Part shown: piece after piece, positions 50,221 to 59,181 of the stretch
Position numbering within the stretch: the first letter of the stretch is position 1
How the letters are laid out: each line of letters starts with the position of its first letter
Assembly (NCBI GenBank): GCA_905198155.1
Contig: CAJKBQ010000002.1
Span: forward strand, 1 to 64,000
Length of the DNA: 64,000 nucleotides
Reading direction: 5' to 3'
Source: an uncultured Eubacteriales bacterium
GTDB lineage: Bacteria > Bacillota > Clostridia > Oscillospirales > Acutalibacteraceae
Made by a program: the position numbers and the translations under genes
Notes under the pieces: model-generated
Told to the model about the DNA's origin: nothing
Database searches by the model: none
Seen by the model: only the letters and a program-made list of their open reading frames with translations

Positions 50221-51321
50221 CTATTTTATCGTCTCGCTGTTGTTGATAACCGACGCGGAATAAAGAAACAGCGCATCGTCTGCTTTCGTGAAGTCAATCA
50301 GTTTTCCGAGCGCGGAGGGCGAGATATAGCGGATATCGACAAGGGTTATTTCGGAATAACCTGCGGCAAGAAGCGGCGCTATGCTGCTGCCGAACGAATC
50401 GCGAAAAACAACGAGTCTGCGTTCATTCGCGGCATTCGGATTTGTAATCCTGATGATTGAGCGCGCACCGCCGAGGAACATTTCATAAGGATCGCGTCCT
50501 GCAGCGGCACCGAGGTCGTAAACCGGGATGTCGGACGATGTTTCGACGTTATACACTTTAAGTCCTCGTATCACCGCATTATCGAGATAGAAAAATCGCT
50601 CTGGTGCGTGTGGGAGGGCTGCCTGACCGTAATAGACGCCGTAAAAAGAAACGCCCGTGTCATGCTTTTCACACTGTCCTATCCGCTCCGCACCCATTTT
50701 ATCCGCAATTTCGTCGGAAACCGTCAGTATTCTTTCCTGCCGCCAGTGAGAATCGGTGTAATAAAAATCATCCGCCGAAAGAATTCCGGAAATATCAATA
50801 TACTTTGCCTCCGGAAATCCGTTTCTGAGACGTTCGACAAGAGCCTTGTAATCCTTGTCCGGATAGCCGTTTGGCGATGCGATAAAGACATTTTTATCGG
50901 GTATCACCGACAGATATGTCTTTGTTCCGCTGTTCCGAAGATGGGTGTCATACACATACCGAAAGCGCCGGGCGGCACGATCGACCGAGTCGAAGTCCGT
51001 CGGAAAATCCAGCTTTGAGAGGTGCTCCCCGACGGAATAAAGTCCGTTGTTATCTTTTTGCATAAGCACCTTTGCATTTGCGGCGGCTTTGAGTGTTCGA
51101 AAGCCGCCCCGCAGCGGAAACTGATCGAGCATATATTTTTCAAAGCCGTTCATAAAGCTGCCGTTTGCAACGGACGAAAGAGACAGCGCGGGGCATTTCG
51201 CCAAATGCCGTCTTTCTGTTATAGATTCTTCGGCATCGGGCAAAATCCAAAACCAGGCAGCAAAAACCGCAATGAAGCCAAGTGACAAAACCAATGTAAG
51301 TATCTGTTGGGTTTTCTTCAT
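50221..51321 (-). CDS. DHHW-family protein (AlgJ/AlgX-like, SGNH-type)
   Basis: 366 residues: an N-terminal membrane anchor (about 8-27), then an extracytoplasmic SGNH-like domain. DxHW is present as TDSHW (189-193), with FRDSFGSS near 310. This family works with MBOAT proteins in O-acetylation of exported polysaccharides. It lies 34 bp after the MBOAT gene on the same strand. Together with DUF4358 it forms a three-gene cell-surface acylation unit. Codon use is less GC-rich than left of 49 kb. Confidence 0.88.
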   Translation of the reverse strand: MKKTQQILTLVLSLGFIAVFAAWFWILPDAEESITERRHLAKCPALSLSSVANGSFMNGFEKYMLDQFPLRGGFRTLKAAANAKVLMQKDNNGLYSVGEHLSKLDFPTDFDSVDRAARRFRYVYDTHLRNSGTKTYLSVIPDKNVFIASPNGYPDKDYKALVERLRNGFPEAKYIDISGILSADDFYYTDSHWRQERILTVSDEIADKMGAERIGQCEKHDTGVSFYGVYYGQAALPHAPERFFYLDNAVIRGLKVYNVETSSDIPVYDLGAAAGRDPYEMFLGGARSIIRITNPNAANERRLVVFRDSFGSSIAPLLAAGYSEITLVDIRYISPSALGKLIDFTKADDALFLYSASVINNSETIK

Positions 51322-51355
51322 AATATTCCTCCGGGGAAAAGTTTAAACCCGCAAG

Positions 51356-52753
51356 TCAGAACCGGAAATAAACGAACGGATTGAACGAACCGTCGATCAG
51401 ATACGCCGTGCATACGGCAATTGACGCGACAGTTGCTGTCGGCGTTAAAATGGCGAGAACTCTGCTGCCGCCTGTCGTTCCTCCGATCTTCTCATAGATC
51501 CGCTTTGGCAAGGGTGTCGCGCCGACAGCAGCGACACTAAGCAACACAAGGTTGCTTTTCAGATAATAAAGCGATACCGTGTCCGCAACAGGAATTCCGG
51601 CAAGCCCGAACAGGGACTTAAAGCTTACAAATGCGTCGGCAATACTGGCCGAATCGAACAGTACGAAACCGAGCACGACAAACAGCATCGTGTAGATATG
51701 CATAAGCACGGCATACCGTCTTTTCGGGTGCAGAATGTATTTTTCAAACAGCAAAAGCACTGCATAAAGAAGCCCCCACAGAACAAAATTCCATGATGCT
51801 CCGTGCCAAAAACCGGTGGCTGCCCACACGACAAGGATGTTAAAAACATGCCGTATAGGCTTTACGCGGTTTCCTCCGAGGGGGATATAAAGATAGTCGC
51901 GAAACCAGCCGCCGAGAGAGATGTGCCAACGACGCCAGAACTCCGTGATGCTTGCGGAGATATACGGATAGTTGAAGTTTTCGGAAAAACGGAATCCGAA
52001 AATGCGTCCGAGTCCTATCGCCATATCGGAATATCCGGAAAAGTCAAAATAGATGTGCAGCATATATGCCGCGGCGTACAGCCAATAAAACAGCACGGTT
52101 TTCTCGCCGTACGCCTTGAATTCGGATACAAGAAGTGCCGCCGAATTTGCAAGAAGTATTTTCTTTGTAAGTCCGACGGAAAAGCGCGTAATTCCCTCCG
52201 ACGCGTCGGCAAGCGTTGTTTTCCTGTTTTTCAGACTTCCGGCAATGTCTGAATAGCGGACAATGGGACCGGCTATCAGTTGAGGGAACATCGCCACATA
52301 CATTGCCAGATCGACAAAATTGCGCTGTGCCGGCACGCTGCCGCGGTAAACATCTATGACATAGCTCAGGATCTGGAATGTATAAAAACTGATACCTACC
52401 GGCAGAGCCACTTTCAGAAGCGGGATGGAAAGACCGGTCACCGCATTGAAGTTTCCGATAAAAAAGTCCGCATATTTGCAATATGCAAGCAGACCGAGGC
52501 TGTCGACTGCCGAAACGGCAAGCACCAGCTTGGCAATTTTCGTCCCGCGAAAGCGTTCAACCAAAAGCGCGGCAATATACGACTGCGTTACCGCCGCAAG
52601 CATAAAAACGAGATATTTCGGCTCTCCCCAACCGTAGAAGAACAGGCTCGCAAAAAGGAGCACGGTATTCTTCATACGGTCGGGAACAACGAAATACATG
52701 AGCAGAACGCACGGCAGGAAGCAGTACAGAAACGTTATACTTGAAAACAGCAT
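51356..52753 (-). CDS. MBOAT-family O-acyltransferase (AlgI/DltB-like)
   Basis: 465 residues with about eleven helices. The characteristic blocks are YFDFSGYSDMAIGLGRIFGF, FWRRWHISLGGWFRDYLYIP and the catalytic His in ATGFWHGASWNF (about 315). It transfers acyl groups, usually acetyl, across the membrane to a surface glycan, with the DHHW partner completing the transfer. It is 9 bp after the DUF4358 gene. Confidence 0.95.
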   Translation of the reverse strand: MLFSSITFLYCFLPCVLLMYFVVPDRMKNTVLLFASLFFYGWGEPKYLVFMLAAVTQSYIAALLVERFRGTKIAKLVLAVSAVDSLGLLAYCKYADFFIGNFNAVTGLSIPLLKVALPVGISFYTFQILSYVIDVYRGSVPAQRNFVDLAMYVAMFPQLIAGPIVRYSDIAGSLKNRKTTLADASEGITRFSVGLTKKILLANSAALLVSEFKAYGEKTVLFYWLYAAAYMLHIYFDFSGYSDMAIGLGRIFGFRFSENFNYPYISASITEFWRRWHISLGGWFRDYLYIPLGGNRVKPIRHVFNILVVWAATGFWHGASWNFVLWGLLYAVLLLFEKYILHPKRRYAVLMHIYTMLFVVLGFVLFDSASIADAFVSFKSLFGLAGIPVADTVSLYYLKSNLVLLSVAAVGATPLPKRIYEKIGGTTGGSRVLAILTPTATVASIAVCTAYLIDGSFNPFVYFRF

Positions 52754-52762
52754 AGCTTTGTC

Positions 52763-53350
52763 TTATGCGATAGGCACGTCGAAAAGTTGTTTTGTTGAGC
52801 TGTATTCAGCTGACAACTTTGCGGCAAAGGTGTCTGTCAGTTCACCCGCACCAAACACGGAAACGATATAATCGCCGACTGTCAGAATAACGACCTTTTC
52901 GGGAAACCCGCACAGCCATTGGCGTGCAAGAATGTTTTCTTTAATTTTACCTGCAAGTACTTCGGCGTTTCCGGAGTCTTTAACATGGTATACGCCGCAG
53001 GAGAAGCTGTTCTGATTCAGCATATGCATAAGCGATGCGGCATCATCTATCTCGGTCACCTGCGCTTTCGGGAAGCCAAGCTCAAAATCAAGGGCTTCTG
53101 CATCGGAAACATCAAATTTGCCGGGCATATCTTCCTTCATATACTTTCCGGAACCGCCTGTTGCGGGAAATTTTTCGTCGGTTGAATACTTGCTCCAAAC
53201 CTTTTCAAGAATTTCCAAAGCGCTTTGGGCCTGCCCTTTGGGGGCATCGGAAGTCGTGGTTGTCCCGTTTTCGCCGTTCTGTTTTGCGCAGGCTGCAAAT
53301 AAGAGAACCATAACGGCAGCAAGTGCAATTGCAATAATCTTCTTCATCAT
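52763..53350 (-). CDS. DUF4358 lipoprotein
   Basis: 195 residues: lipoprotein signal with lipobox LFAAC (Cys21), a Thr/Ser linker, then a DUF4358-like domain (LEILEKVWSKYSTDEKFPAT onward). GAAAGGAAATC precedes the ATG. DUF4358 genes are often found with MBOAT/DHHW pairs; the role is unknown but must be extracytoplasmic. It is the first gene of the operon. Confidence 0.85.
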   Translation of the reverse strand: MMKKIIAIALAAVMVLLFAACAKQNGENGTTTTSDAPKGQAQSALEILEKVWSKYSTDEKFPATGGSGKYMKEDMPGKFDVSDAEALDFELGFPKAQVTEIDDAASLMHMLNQNSFSCGVYHVKDSGNAEVLAGKIKENILARQWLCGFPEKVVILTVGDYIVSVFGAGELTDTFAAKLSAEYSSTKQLFDVPIA

Positions 53351-53365
53351 ATGATTTCCTTTCGT

Positions 53366-53394
53366 ATTATGTTTTTTGTAACAGTATCTGTAAA
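53366..53394 (-). promoter_or_regulatory. promoter of the DUF4358-MBOAT-DHHW operon
   Basis: TTTACA (53394-53389), 17 bp, CATAAT (53371-53366). Confidence 0.65.
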
Positions 53395-53411
53395 CCGATT
53401 AACGTCAATAA

Positions 53412-53660
53412 TTATATTGTTTTTCTCAGGGGAAGGCGGATCTCAAGCACTGCGCCGCCGTCGTTTGACGCGGATATTGTGTCTTTGTGCAGTGACTCAA
53501 TTTCTTTTGCGAGCGAAAGCCCGGTCCCGGCGCCGCCCTTATGGGCGCTGAAAAAGCGGTCGGAAATGTACGGCAAAAGCTCCGGCGCAATGCCTTCCCC
53601 ATCGTCATGGATATGTACAATAGTTTTTCCTCTGTCTGCCTTACATTCAATTTGTATTTC
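53412..53660 (-). pseudogene. histidine kinase ATPase-domain remnant
   Basis: The frame ending at 53412 gives the last ~80 residues of a HATPase: HIHDDGEGIAPELLPYISDR, then FFSAHKGGAGTGLSLAKEIE and a GGAVLEIRLPL end, i.e. the G1 and G2 boxes only. It has no start and is fused at about 53660 to the isochorismatase remnant in another frame. It is distinct from the intact kinase 150 bp upstream. Confidence 0.7.
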
Positions 53661-53800
53661 CGCAAAATCACCTTATCCCCGGCAGCAATGTATGCATCAA
53701 TTTTCTTTTTAATATTCGGCAGAACAGCGGCCGCCTCTTTCGTGCCGAGTACTCCTGTGATAAAGTCATTCTGCGTGTCGATAACAATCGGTGCTTTCAT
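53661..53800 (-). pseudogene. isochorismatase-family hydrolase, N-terminal remnant
   Basis: MKAPIVIDTQNDFITGVLGT and NIKKKIDAYIAAGDKVI match the start of cysteine hydrolases (catalytic Asp in DTQNDF). After about 46 residues the family sequence ends abruptly at the kinase remnant. Confidence 0.7.
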
Positions 53801-53812
53801 AAATAATCTCCG

Positions 53813-54955
53813 CTACTTTATTTTCATGTCTGTCGGGAACTTCACCGCTATAGTCGTTCCCTTTTCCGAGCTTTCCTCAACCCGAACCTCGCCGCCGTGC
53901 AGCGCGACGATCTCCCACACCAGCGAAAGCCCCAATCCCACGCCGCCGTTTTCTCTGTTCCTGGATTTATCCACCCGGAAAAAGGGCTGAAAAATACTTT
54001 CTCTGTATTTCTCCGGTATGCCGCAGCCGGTATCTGTGACCCGAATGACTAATCGCTCTTCTTTACTGGCAATCAAAATACGCACCGTCCCGTTCGGGCG
54101 ATTGTAACGTATAGAATTTTCGGTCAGATTAAAGAGCATACGATAAATCAGCGTGTCACTGCCGATCATAACTCCGTCACCTTTACTTTCAAGGATTATG
54201 CCGTTTCTGTCCGCAAGCGGAACAAGGTCGGCAAAAACCTCTTCAACCATAGGAGCCAATTCAATACGGTCAGTACAGGGCACCGTCTTGAGCTCACTCA
54301 TTTCAAGCAGCGTTTTCGTCATTTGCGTCATACGTTCGGTCTGCTCGCGCAGCAGGCGTAGAAAATCCGCCGTTTCCTGCAATACCTCGGAATGCTCTGC
54401 GGAAAACAGCTCAAGCTGTGCCTGCATCAGCGAAAGCGGCGTGCGCAGCTCATGAGCGGCATTTCCCGTAAACTGCTGCTGCGCGGTAAAGCCTTCATCA
54501 AGACGTTCAAGCATTTGATTGAACGATCGGCTGAACTGCCGGAACTCCGGCAGAACATCTTCGGTAATCTTCATATCTGTCAGATTGTTCAGCTGAACCT
54601 TTTCTACCCGGGCGGTAAAAGTACGCAGAGGCTTCAGCGCCTGTCCGCTTAAAAAGTACGCAAGCGCACCGCCGAAAATCGTTGCCGCTGCCGTGATATA
54701 CCAGTTGGTGGTGATAAATGATTCCTGCGCCCCGTGTACAACAATGGTTAATTCCTCGTCGAGCTTCTTTTGCCCGGGATCAAAATACTCCTGTTCTCCC
54801 CTGCCCGTATCTCCGTAGCCCGTAATATAAGAGCCTATGGAATCCATATATTGCCTGCCGGAATATCCGATCAGAACATTCATAAAAACACAGGCTGCTC
54901 CGATAAGAAGTACCGTCATTATGGTGATCCGCCATTGCAAGGATAGCTTTTTCAC
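53813..54955 (-). CDS. sensor histidine kinase
   Basis: 380 residues: helix 1 (10-30), a short extracytoplasmic loop (32-82), helix 2 (84-104), HAMP (105-150), H-box NAAHELRTPL with H168, and an HATPase with LTENSIRYN, DTGCGIPEKY and GVGLGLSLVW. Its start overlaps the response regulator end by 4 bp. It pairs with that regulator and faces the redox gene set on the other side. Confidence 0.93.
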   Translation of the reverse strand: MKKLSLQWRITIMTVLLIGAACVFMNVLIGYSGRQYMDSIGSYITGYGDTGRGEQEYFDPGQKKLDEELTIVVHGAQESFITTNWYITAAATIFGGALAYFLSGQALKPLRTFTARVEKVQLNNLTDMKITEDVLPEFRQFSRSFNQMLERLDEGFTAQQQFTGNAAHELRTPLSLMQAQLELFSAEHSEVLQETADFLRLLREQTERMTQMTKTLLEMSELKTVPCTDRIELAPMVEEVFADLVPLADRNGIILESKGDGVMIGSDTLIYRMLFNLTENSIRYNRPNGTVRILIASKEERLVIRVTDTGCGIPEKYRESIFQPFFRVDKSRNRENGGVGLGLSLVWEIVALHGGEVRVEESSEKGTTIAVKFPTDMKIK

Positions 54956-55629
54956 AATTTTTCTTCCTCCATAACATACCCTTCCCCGATGCGGTTGCGG
55001 ACGGGGTCGAAACCAAGTGCGGCGCGCAGCTTCTTCCGCAGTGCGGAAATATGTACCCGAATCGAATTGCTGAAATTATCCACACTGTTATCCCACACAC
55101 GGTCAAGCAGCTCTTCCTGACTAACGGGCCGCCCCTGATTGAGCATCAGGTATTCAAGTATCCCGATTTCTTTTCGGGTAAGTGACAGCTCCTGTCCGCC
55201 AGCTGCGGCGATACGAGCCTTGGTGTCAAAAGTTACCCTTCCACAGGTCAGAACCACATCATTCTGTGTAAACTGACGGCGGGTAAGGCTGCGTATCCTT
55301 GCTTCCAACTCCTCTAAATGAAAAGGCTTTGCCAGATAATCATTGGCTCCGGCATCCAGCCCCTCCACCTTGTCAGCGACCTCACTGCGCGCCGACAAAA
55401 TCAGCACCTTTGTATCTCTGTCGGTTTGCCGCAGCGTTCTGAGCACCGTCATCCCATCCGCCCCCGGCAGATTCAGATCCAGTAAAACAAGATCGTACCG
55501 CTCCACACCAAGCAATTCGATCGCTTTGTTTCCGTCACAGCAAAAATCCACGCTGTAAGCGAGCCGCCTGAGACTGCGGACGATCGTCTCGCATAATGCG
55601 CGTTCATCTTCAACTACTAAAATATGCAT
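54952..55629 (-). CDS. OmpR-family response regulator
   Basis: 225 residues: a receiver domain with acidic pocket E7-D8, phospho-acceptor D51 and K at PKPF-like AKPF, then a winged-helix output (LSLTRKEIGILEYLMLNQGR ... VHISALRKKL). AAGGAGAT precedes the ATG. It is divergent from the CD1871A/4Fe-4S/TlpA genes across 143 bp, where TTAAG-type direct repeats (GTTAAGTTTTCG) could be its sites. Confidence 0.93.
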   Translation of the reverse strand: MHILVVEDERALCETIVRSLRRLAYSVDFCCDGNKAIELLGVERYDLVLLDLNLPGADGMTVLRTLRQTDRDTKVLILSARSEVADKVEGLDAGANDYLAKPFHLEELEARIRSLTRRQFTQNDVVLTCGRVTFDTKARIAAAGGQELSLTRKEIGILEYLMLNQGRPVSQEELLDRVWDNSVDNFSNSIRVHISALRKKLRAALGFDPVRNRIGEGYVMEEEKL

Positions 55630-55772
55630 AGGAAATCTCCTTCCGTTGTTTTTCCGGCTCTTCGACTTTATTATACCACACGGAGATAAGTTTTTTGTTA
55701 AGTTTTCGTTTTTAACAGGGATTTTATATCCTCTGTGCTACAATGAGAGCACAAAAGGAAGGGGGGACCGAA

Positions 55773-55919
55773 TTGATTCGATCAAAAAAAGCCGTATTTC
55801 AGGCTGCACTGCTTATCTGCGGAGCTGCGATACTGTGTTACGGAGCCTGGCGCGGAGAGGCGGATACCGTGCTAAGCAAGGCGATCCGGCTGTGTTTGGA
55901 GTGTGTGGGAATTGGATAA
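55773..55919 (+). CDS. CD1871A-family CxxC-motif small protein
   Basis: 48 residues from a TTG start after AAGGGGGGA: IRSKKAVFQAALLICGAAIL, then CYGAWRGEADTVLSKAIRLC and LECVGIG. One helix, then the RGE..TVL.KAI.(I/L)CLEC(I)GIG signature of the family. The name comes from a C. difficile locus that I recall as lying in a conjugative transposon. It overlaps or abuts the 4Fe-4S gene, so it is co-translated. Probable role: membrane partner in a redox relay. Confidence 0.85.
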   Translation: MIRSKKAVFQAALLICGAAILCYGAWRGEADTVLSKAIRLCLECVGIG

Positions 55920-56859
55920 CAAAAATGCGAAGAAAAAAGGCAGCGTATCGCAGTTTCTCTCACGCTTTCGGGGACTGTTCCAAGCAGGTGCAGCGCTGCT
56001 GACCAACCTTCATCTGCCTAATTTTCTGAAGGGCGGAATTTATCAGGGTAAGGGGAAAGCCGTTTGTGTTCCGGGACTCAATTGCTATTCCTGCCCGGCG
56101 GCATCGGGCGCCTGCCCGATCGGCTCGTTTCAGGCAGTGGTGGGATCGTCGAAATTCAGCTTTTCTTACTACATCACAGGATTCCTCATTTTGCTCGGTG
56201 TGCTGCTCGGCCGCTTCATCTGCGGTTTTCTGTGTCCGTTCGGATGGTTTCAGGAGCTGCTGCACAAGATTCCAGCCAAAAAGATCTCCACCAAAAAGCT
56301 GAAACCGCTGACCTGCATAAAATACGCTGTTCTGCTTTTTATGGTGGTTTTGATGCCAATGCTTATCACAAACGATGTTGGCATGGGAGATCCGTTCTTC
56401 TGCAAGTACCTTTGTCCGCAGGGGGTACTTGAGGGAGCGATACCTCTCGCCGCCGTCAATTCCGGCATTCGCGCCGCACTCGGTGCGCTCTTTTCGTGGA
56501 AGCTCGGCATTCTGATTACAGTAATCGTGCTGAGTGTGCTTTTCTACCGCCCGTTCTGCAAGTGGCTGTGTCCGCTGGGCGCATTTTATGCGCTGCTTAA
56601 CAAGGTATCACTTTTCGGAATGAAAGTAGATAAACGCAAATGCGTTTCCTGCGGAAAATGTGCAAAGGCGTGCAAGATGGATGTGGATGTAACCAAAGCC
56701 CCTGACCACACCGAATGCATCCGCTGCGGCATGTGCGTCCGTGCCTGCCCCGCCAAGGCTGTAAGCTTCCGCTACGGCTTCGGCAATGGAAAAGAAATCG
56801 ATCGTCCCGCAGAAAAGATGGAAACAACAAAACAAATATCCGATACAGAAATGGAGTAA
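55903..56859 (+). CDS. membrane 4Fe-4S-binding protein (NapH/YccM-like)
   Basis: 318 residues from the GTG at 55903, or 315 from a TTG at 55912 with GGAG upstream. Cys-rich loops CYSCPAASGACPIGS, FICGFLCPFGWFQE, CKYLCPQGVLEG and CKWLCPLGAFY alternate with four or five helices, then two ferredoxin clusters CVSCGKCAKACKMD and CIRCGMCVRACPAKA. It moves electrons at the membrane. It overlaps the CD1871A gene and is followed 5 bp later by the TlpA-like gene. Confidence 0.9.
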   Translation: MWELDNKNAKKKGSVSQFLSRFRGLFQAGAALLTNLHLPNFLKGGIYQGKGKAVCVPGLNCYSCPAASGACPIGSFQAVVGSSKFSFSYYITGFLILLGVLLGRFICGFLCPFGWFQELLHKIPAKKISTKKLKPLTCIKYAVLLFMVVLMPMLITNDVGMGDPFFCKYLCPQGVLEGAIPLAAVNSGIRAALGALFSWKLGILITVIVLSVLFYRPFCKWLCPLGAFYALLNKVSLFGMKVDKRKCVSCGKCAKACKMDVDVTKAPDHTECIRCGMCVRACPAKAVSFRYGFGNGKEIDRPAEKMETTKQISDTEME

Positions 56860-56864
56860 AGACA

Positions 56865-57815
56865 ATGAAAACAACAAAAATTTTAACCGTATTGACCGCC
56901 TTCCTGCTGATATTCAGCCTTGCTGCCTGCGGCACAAGCAAAGATGATGGAACCAAAAAGGCTGAAATTGCAGCTCTTATGGCAATGGAACCGGGCACAA
57001 AGGACGAAGCAGCCGAGCTTCATCAAAAACTGATGGAGCAGGAAAACGCCATTCTTTCCGAAAACAGCGCTCTTTGGGAGAAGGTGTTTCTCTCTGCCAA
57101 TAAAGGCATGGCGATAATCGAGGACAGCGGAAACTACGGCGATTTCCTGCTTAAAACGATCAACGGTGCCAAGAACCAGTTCAAGGCGGATGAGCTGAAG
57201 CTGCTTATCAAAGGTGCCGAACAGATCCGTGAGATCGAAGGAAAGCTGACGGTTCTGGAGCAAAAGTTCCCCGGCTGCGGAAAAAAGCCGTCCGACGGCG
57301 ATATGAGCGTTCCGGCAGAGAACGGCAAACCGACAGAAAAAGACGATCTGATGAAATTCCCCGCATTTGACGGTAAGGATCTTGACGGAAACGAAGTGAA
57401 GAGCAGCACACTGTTCGCAGGAAACACCGTTACCGTAGTAAACTTCTGGTTTACCACCTGCAGCCCCTGCGTGGGCGAGCTTGCTGATTTGGAAGCGCTG
57501 AACAAACAGCTTGCCGAAAAAGGCGGTGCGGTAGTCGGAATCAACTCGTTCACTCTTGACGGGAATAAAACGGCGATAAACGATGCAAAGGATATTCTGA
57601 CAAAGAAAGGTGTGTCCTACAAAAACATTTGGTTTGACTCGAAAAGCAAGGCCGGTGAATTCACTTCCGGACTGTACTCATATCCGACCACATATGTGGT
57701 TGACAAAAACGGCAACATCGTTGGCGAACCGATCGTCGGTGCGATAACCGCCAAGAAACAGGCTGATACGCTGCAAAAGCTGATCGATCAGGCCATCGCA
57801 AACAGTAAAGGCTGA
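56865..57815 (+). CDS. TlpA-like thioredoxin-fold lipoprotein
   Basis: 316 residues: lipoprotein signal with LAAC (Cys22), a helical N-terminal region (40-140), a linker and a thioredoxin fold with the active site CSPC (199-202) in FWFTTCSPCVGE and the cis-Pro in YSYPTTYVVDK. GGAGTAAAGACA precedes the ATG. It is the extracytoplasmic thiol partner of the preceding 4Fe-4S membrane protein, so the set probably delivers electrons to or from surface thiols. Confidence 0.9.
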   Translation: MKTTKILTVLTAFLLIFSLAACGTSKDDGTKKAEIAALMAMEPGTKDEAAELHQKLMEQENAILSENSALWEKVFLSANKGMAIIEDSGNYGDFLLKTINGAKNQFKADELKLLIKGAEQIREIEGKLTVLEQKFPGCGKKPSDGDMSVPAENGKPTEKDDLMKFPAFDGKDLDGNEVKSSTLFAGNTVTVVNFWFTTCSPCVGELADLEALNKQLAEKGGAVVGINSFTLDGNKTAINDAKDILTKKGVSYKNIWFDSKSKAGEFTSGLYSYPTTYVVDKNGNIVGEPIVGAITAKKQADTLQKLIDQAIANSKG

Positions 57816-57861
57816 TGAGTGTCAGTCTCCCGGCACAGAGCCAATAACATATATTTCCAAA

Positions 57862-57889
57862 AAGGCGAAGGCAGCCAGCCCTCGCCTTA
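57862..57889. terminator. terminator between converging TlpA and DUF1003 genes
   Basis: AAGGCGA and TCGCCTT arms with a short loop; both flanking genes end here. Confidence 0.6.
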
Positions 57890-57891
57890 AA

Positions 57892-58407
57892 CTATTCGGC
57901 TGTTTCCGGCTCTTCTTTGTGATCCCCCAGAACCTGCCGTTCAAGCGCCGACTGCTTGGCGAGAATGGCGTTTACCTTATCGTACAGATCCTCAATCATT
58001 ATCTCGGTTTTCAGGTTGACTTTATAATCATTTTCGGCCCGGCGGCGATCCTTTTCCTCCTGACGGTTCTGACTCATCATAATAAGCGGTGCCTGGACAG
58101 CCGCCACGCAAGACAGAACCAAATTCAGCAGAATGAACGGATACGGATCAAACGCTCCGGCTGCCAGCAGAACATTCACAACCATCCACAGGATCAGAAC
58201 CCCGCTGAAAGAAAATATAAATGCCCAGCTTCCGGCAAATTTTGCAATGGAATCCGCCGCACGCTGTCCGAGCGTATACTTTTCCTTTCCGCTTTCAGGC
58301 TGCACCGAAATCTTGCTGTCCGCCAGCAGATTTAATACCTCTTCATCGGTCATATCATGGCGGATATCGTTCAGAACCTCTCTTAACAGTTTTCTGTTTT
58401 CTTTCAT
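57892..58407 (-). CDS. DUF1003 family membrane protein
   Basis: 171 residues: a cytoplasmic N-terminal helix region, two adjacent transmembrane helices (about 62-82 and 90-112) with FDPYPFILLNLVLS between, followed by APLIMMSQNRQEEKDRRRAE, the family signature, and a coiled C-terminal tail. The function is unknown. It is divergent in style from the redox genes and 33 bp downstream of the TetR gene on the same strand. Confidence 0.9.
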   Translation of the reverse strand: MKENRKLLREVLNDIRHDMTDEEVLNLLADSKISVQPESGKEKYTLGQRAADSIAKFAGSWAFIFSFSGVLILWMVVNVLLAAGAFDPYPFILLNLVLSCVAAVQAPLIMMSQNRQEEKDRRRAENDYKVNLKTEIMIEDLYDKVNAILAKQSALERQVLGDHKEEPETAE

Positions 58408-58440
58408 AATAACTATTCCTCTCTCTGATTCTTCTTTGAG

Positions 58441-59010
58441 TTACGCAAAAGCCTCTGCGGGCTTTTTGAGCAGCGAAAGGCTGTTTTTCACCACCCGGCT
58501 GACAAAGCGAATGATTTCCTCTTTGCTATACTGATCATATCCCTCCACAACAACATGCATCAACCCGTTTGACAGGTGGGTATACATCATCTCAAGCTCC
58601 GCATCCCCGGCCATAGGCAGTTCCTTTCGCCAGTAAGCAATACTGTCCTTTTTGGCGAGTGCGATCATCCGCTTAAGGATCGTGGAACTTGTGTTTCCGA
58701 GGATCAAAACCCTGCATGCCTCCTGGTTCTGATCGATCATGTCGTAAATAGCTTCTATAAGAGCCGTAACATCAAATGAGTTTACATAACGAAGGGACTG
58801 TTCAAACGCTCCGATAATCTCGGTCTCAATACTCCCCAACAGTGCAAAGCAATCGCTGTAATGAGCGTAGAAAGTCGCCCGGTTCAGCTGTGCCAGCTCG
58901 CACACTTCTTTTACGGTAATTTTGTTGACCGGTTTCTCTTTCAGTAGTTTTAGTAAAGACTGCTTAAGCACCATTTGTGTATAGCGTTTTCTGGCGTCTG
59001 TTTTCTCCAT
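58441..59010 (-). CDS. TetR-family transcriptional regulator
   Basis: 189 residues. The N-terminal HTH reads KITVKEVCELAQLNRATFYAHY (31-52), closest to the TetR subgroup with the C-terminal domain found in Firmicutes (TetR_C_33/DhaS type). It is divergent from the NAD-dependent epimerase gene, with a palindromic sequence ACTAT-N11-ATAGT at 59125-59145 in the shared region that could be its operator. Confidence 0.88.
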   Translation of the reverse strand: MEKTDARKRYTQMVLKQSLLKLLKEKPVNKITVKEVCELAQLNRATFYAHYSDCFALLGSIETEIIGAFEQSLRYVNSFDVTALIEAIYDMIDQNQEACRVLILGNTSSTILKRMIALAKKDSIAYWRKELPMAGDAELEMMYTHLSNGLMHVVVEGYDQYSKEEIIRFVSRVVKNSLSLLKKPAEAFA

Positions 59011-59124
59011 TCAAAATTCCTCCGAAAAAAGTTTACAAAGTTTGGCAACACTTACGAGAGAGATGTTGTTTTTCTTTCAGATAGACTGTGATTGCCGATT
59101 GCTTTTATCTTTTATATTCAGTAT

Positions 59125-59145
59125 ACTATACTTATGAAAGATAGT
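59125..59145. promoter_or_regulatory. possible TetR-type operator
   Basis: ACTATACTTATGAAAGATAGT: nine-base arms with two mismatches around TAT-ATG, overlapping the likely -10 (TATACT) of the epimerase gene. Confidence 0.45.
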
Positions 59146-59181
59146 CAACACCTGCATGGTTATCTTAGGGAGGTTTTCTAT

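Noticed and set aside
50003..50221. 72-residue minus-strand frame as a protein gene
   Set aside because: No ribosome site and no recognisable motif; it reads through a terminator-like hairpin.
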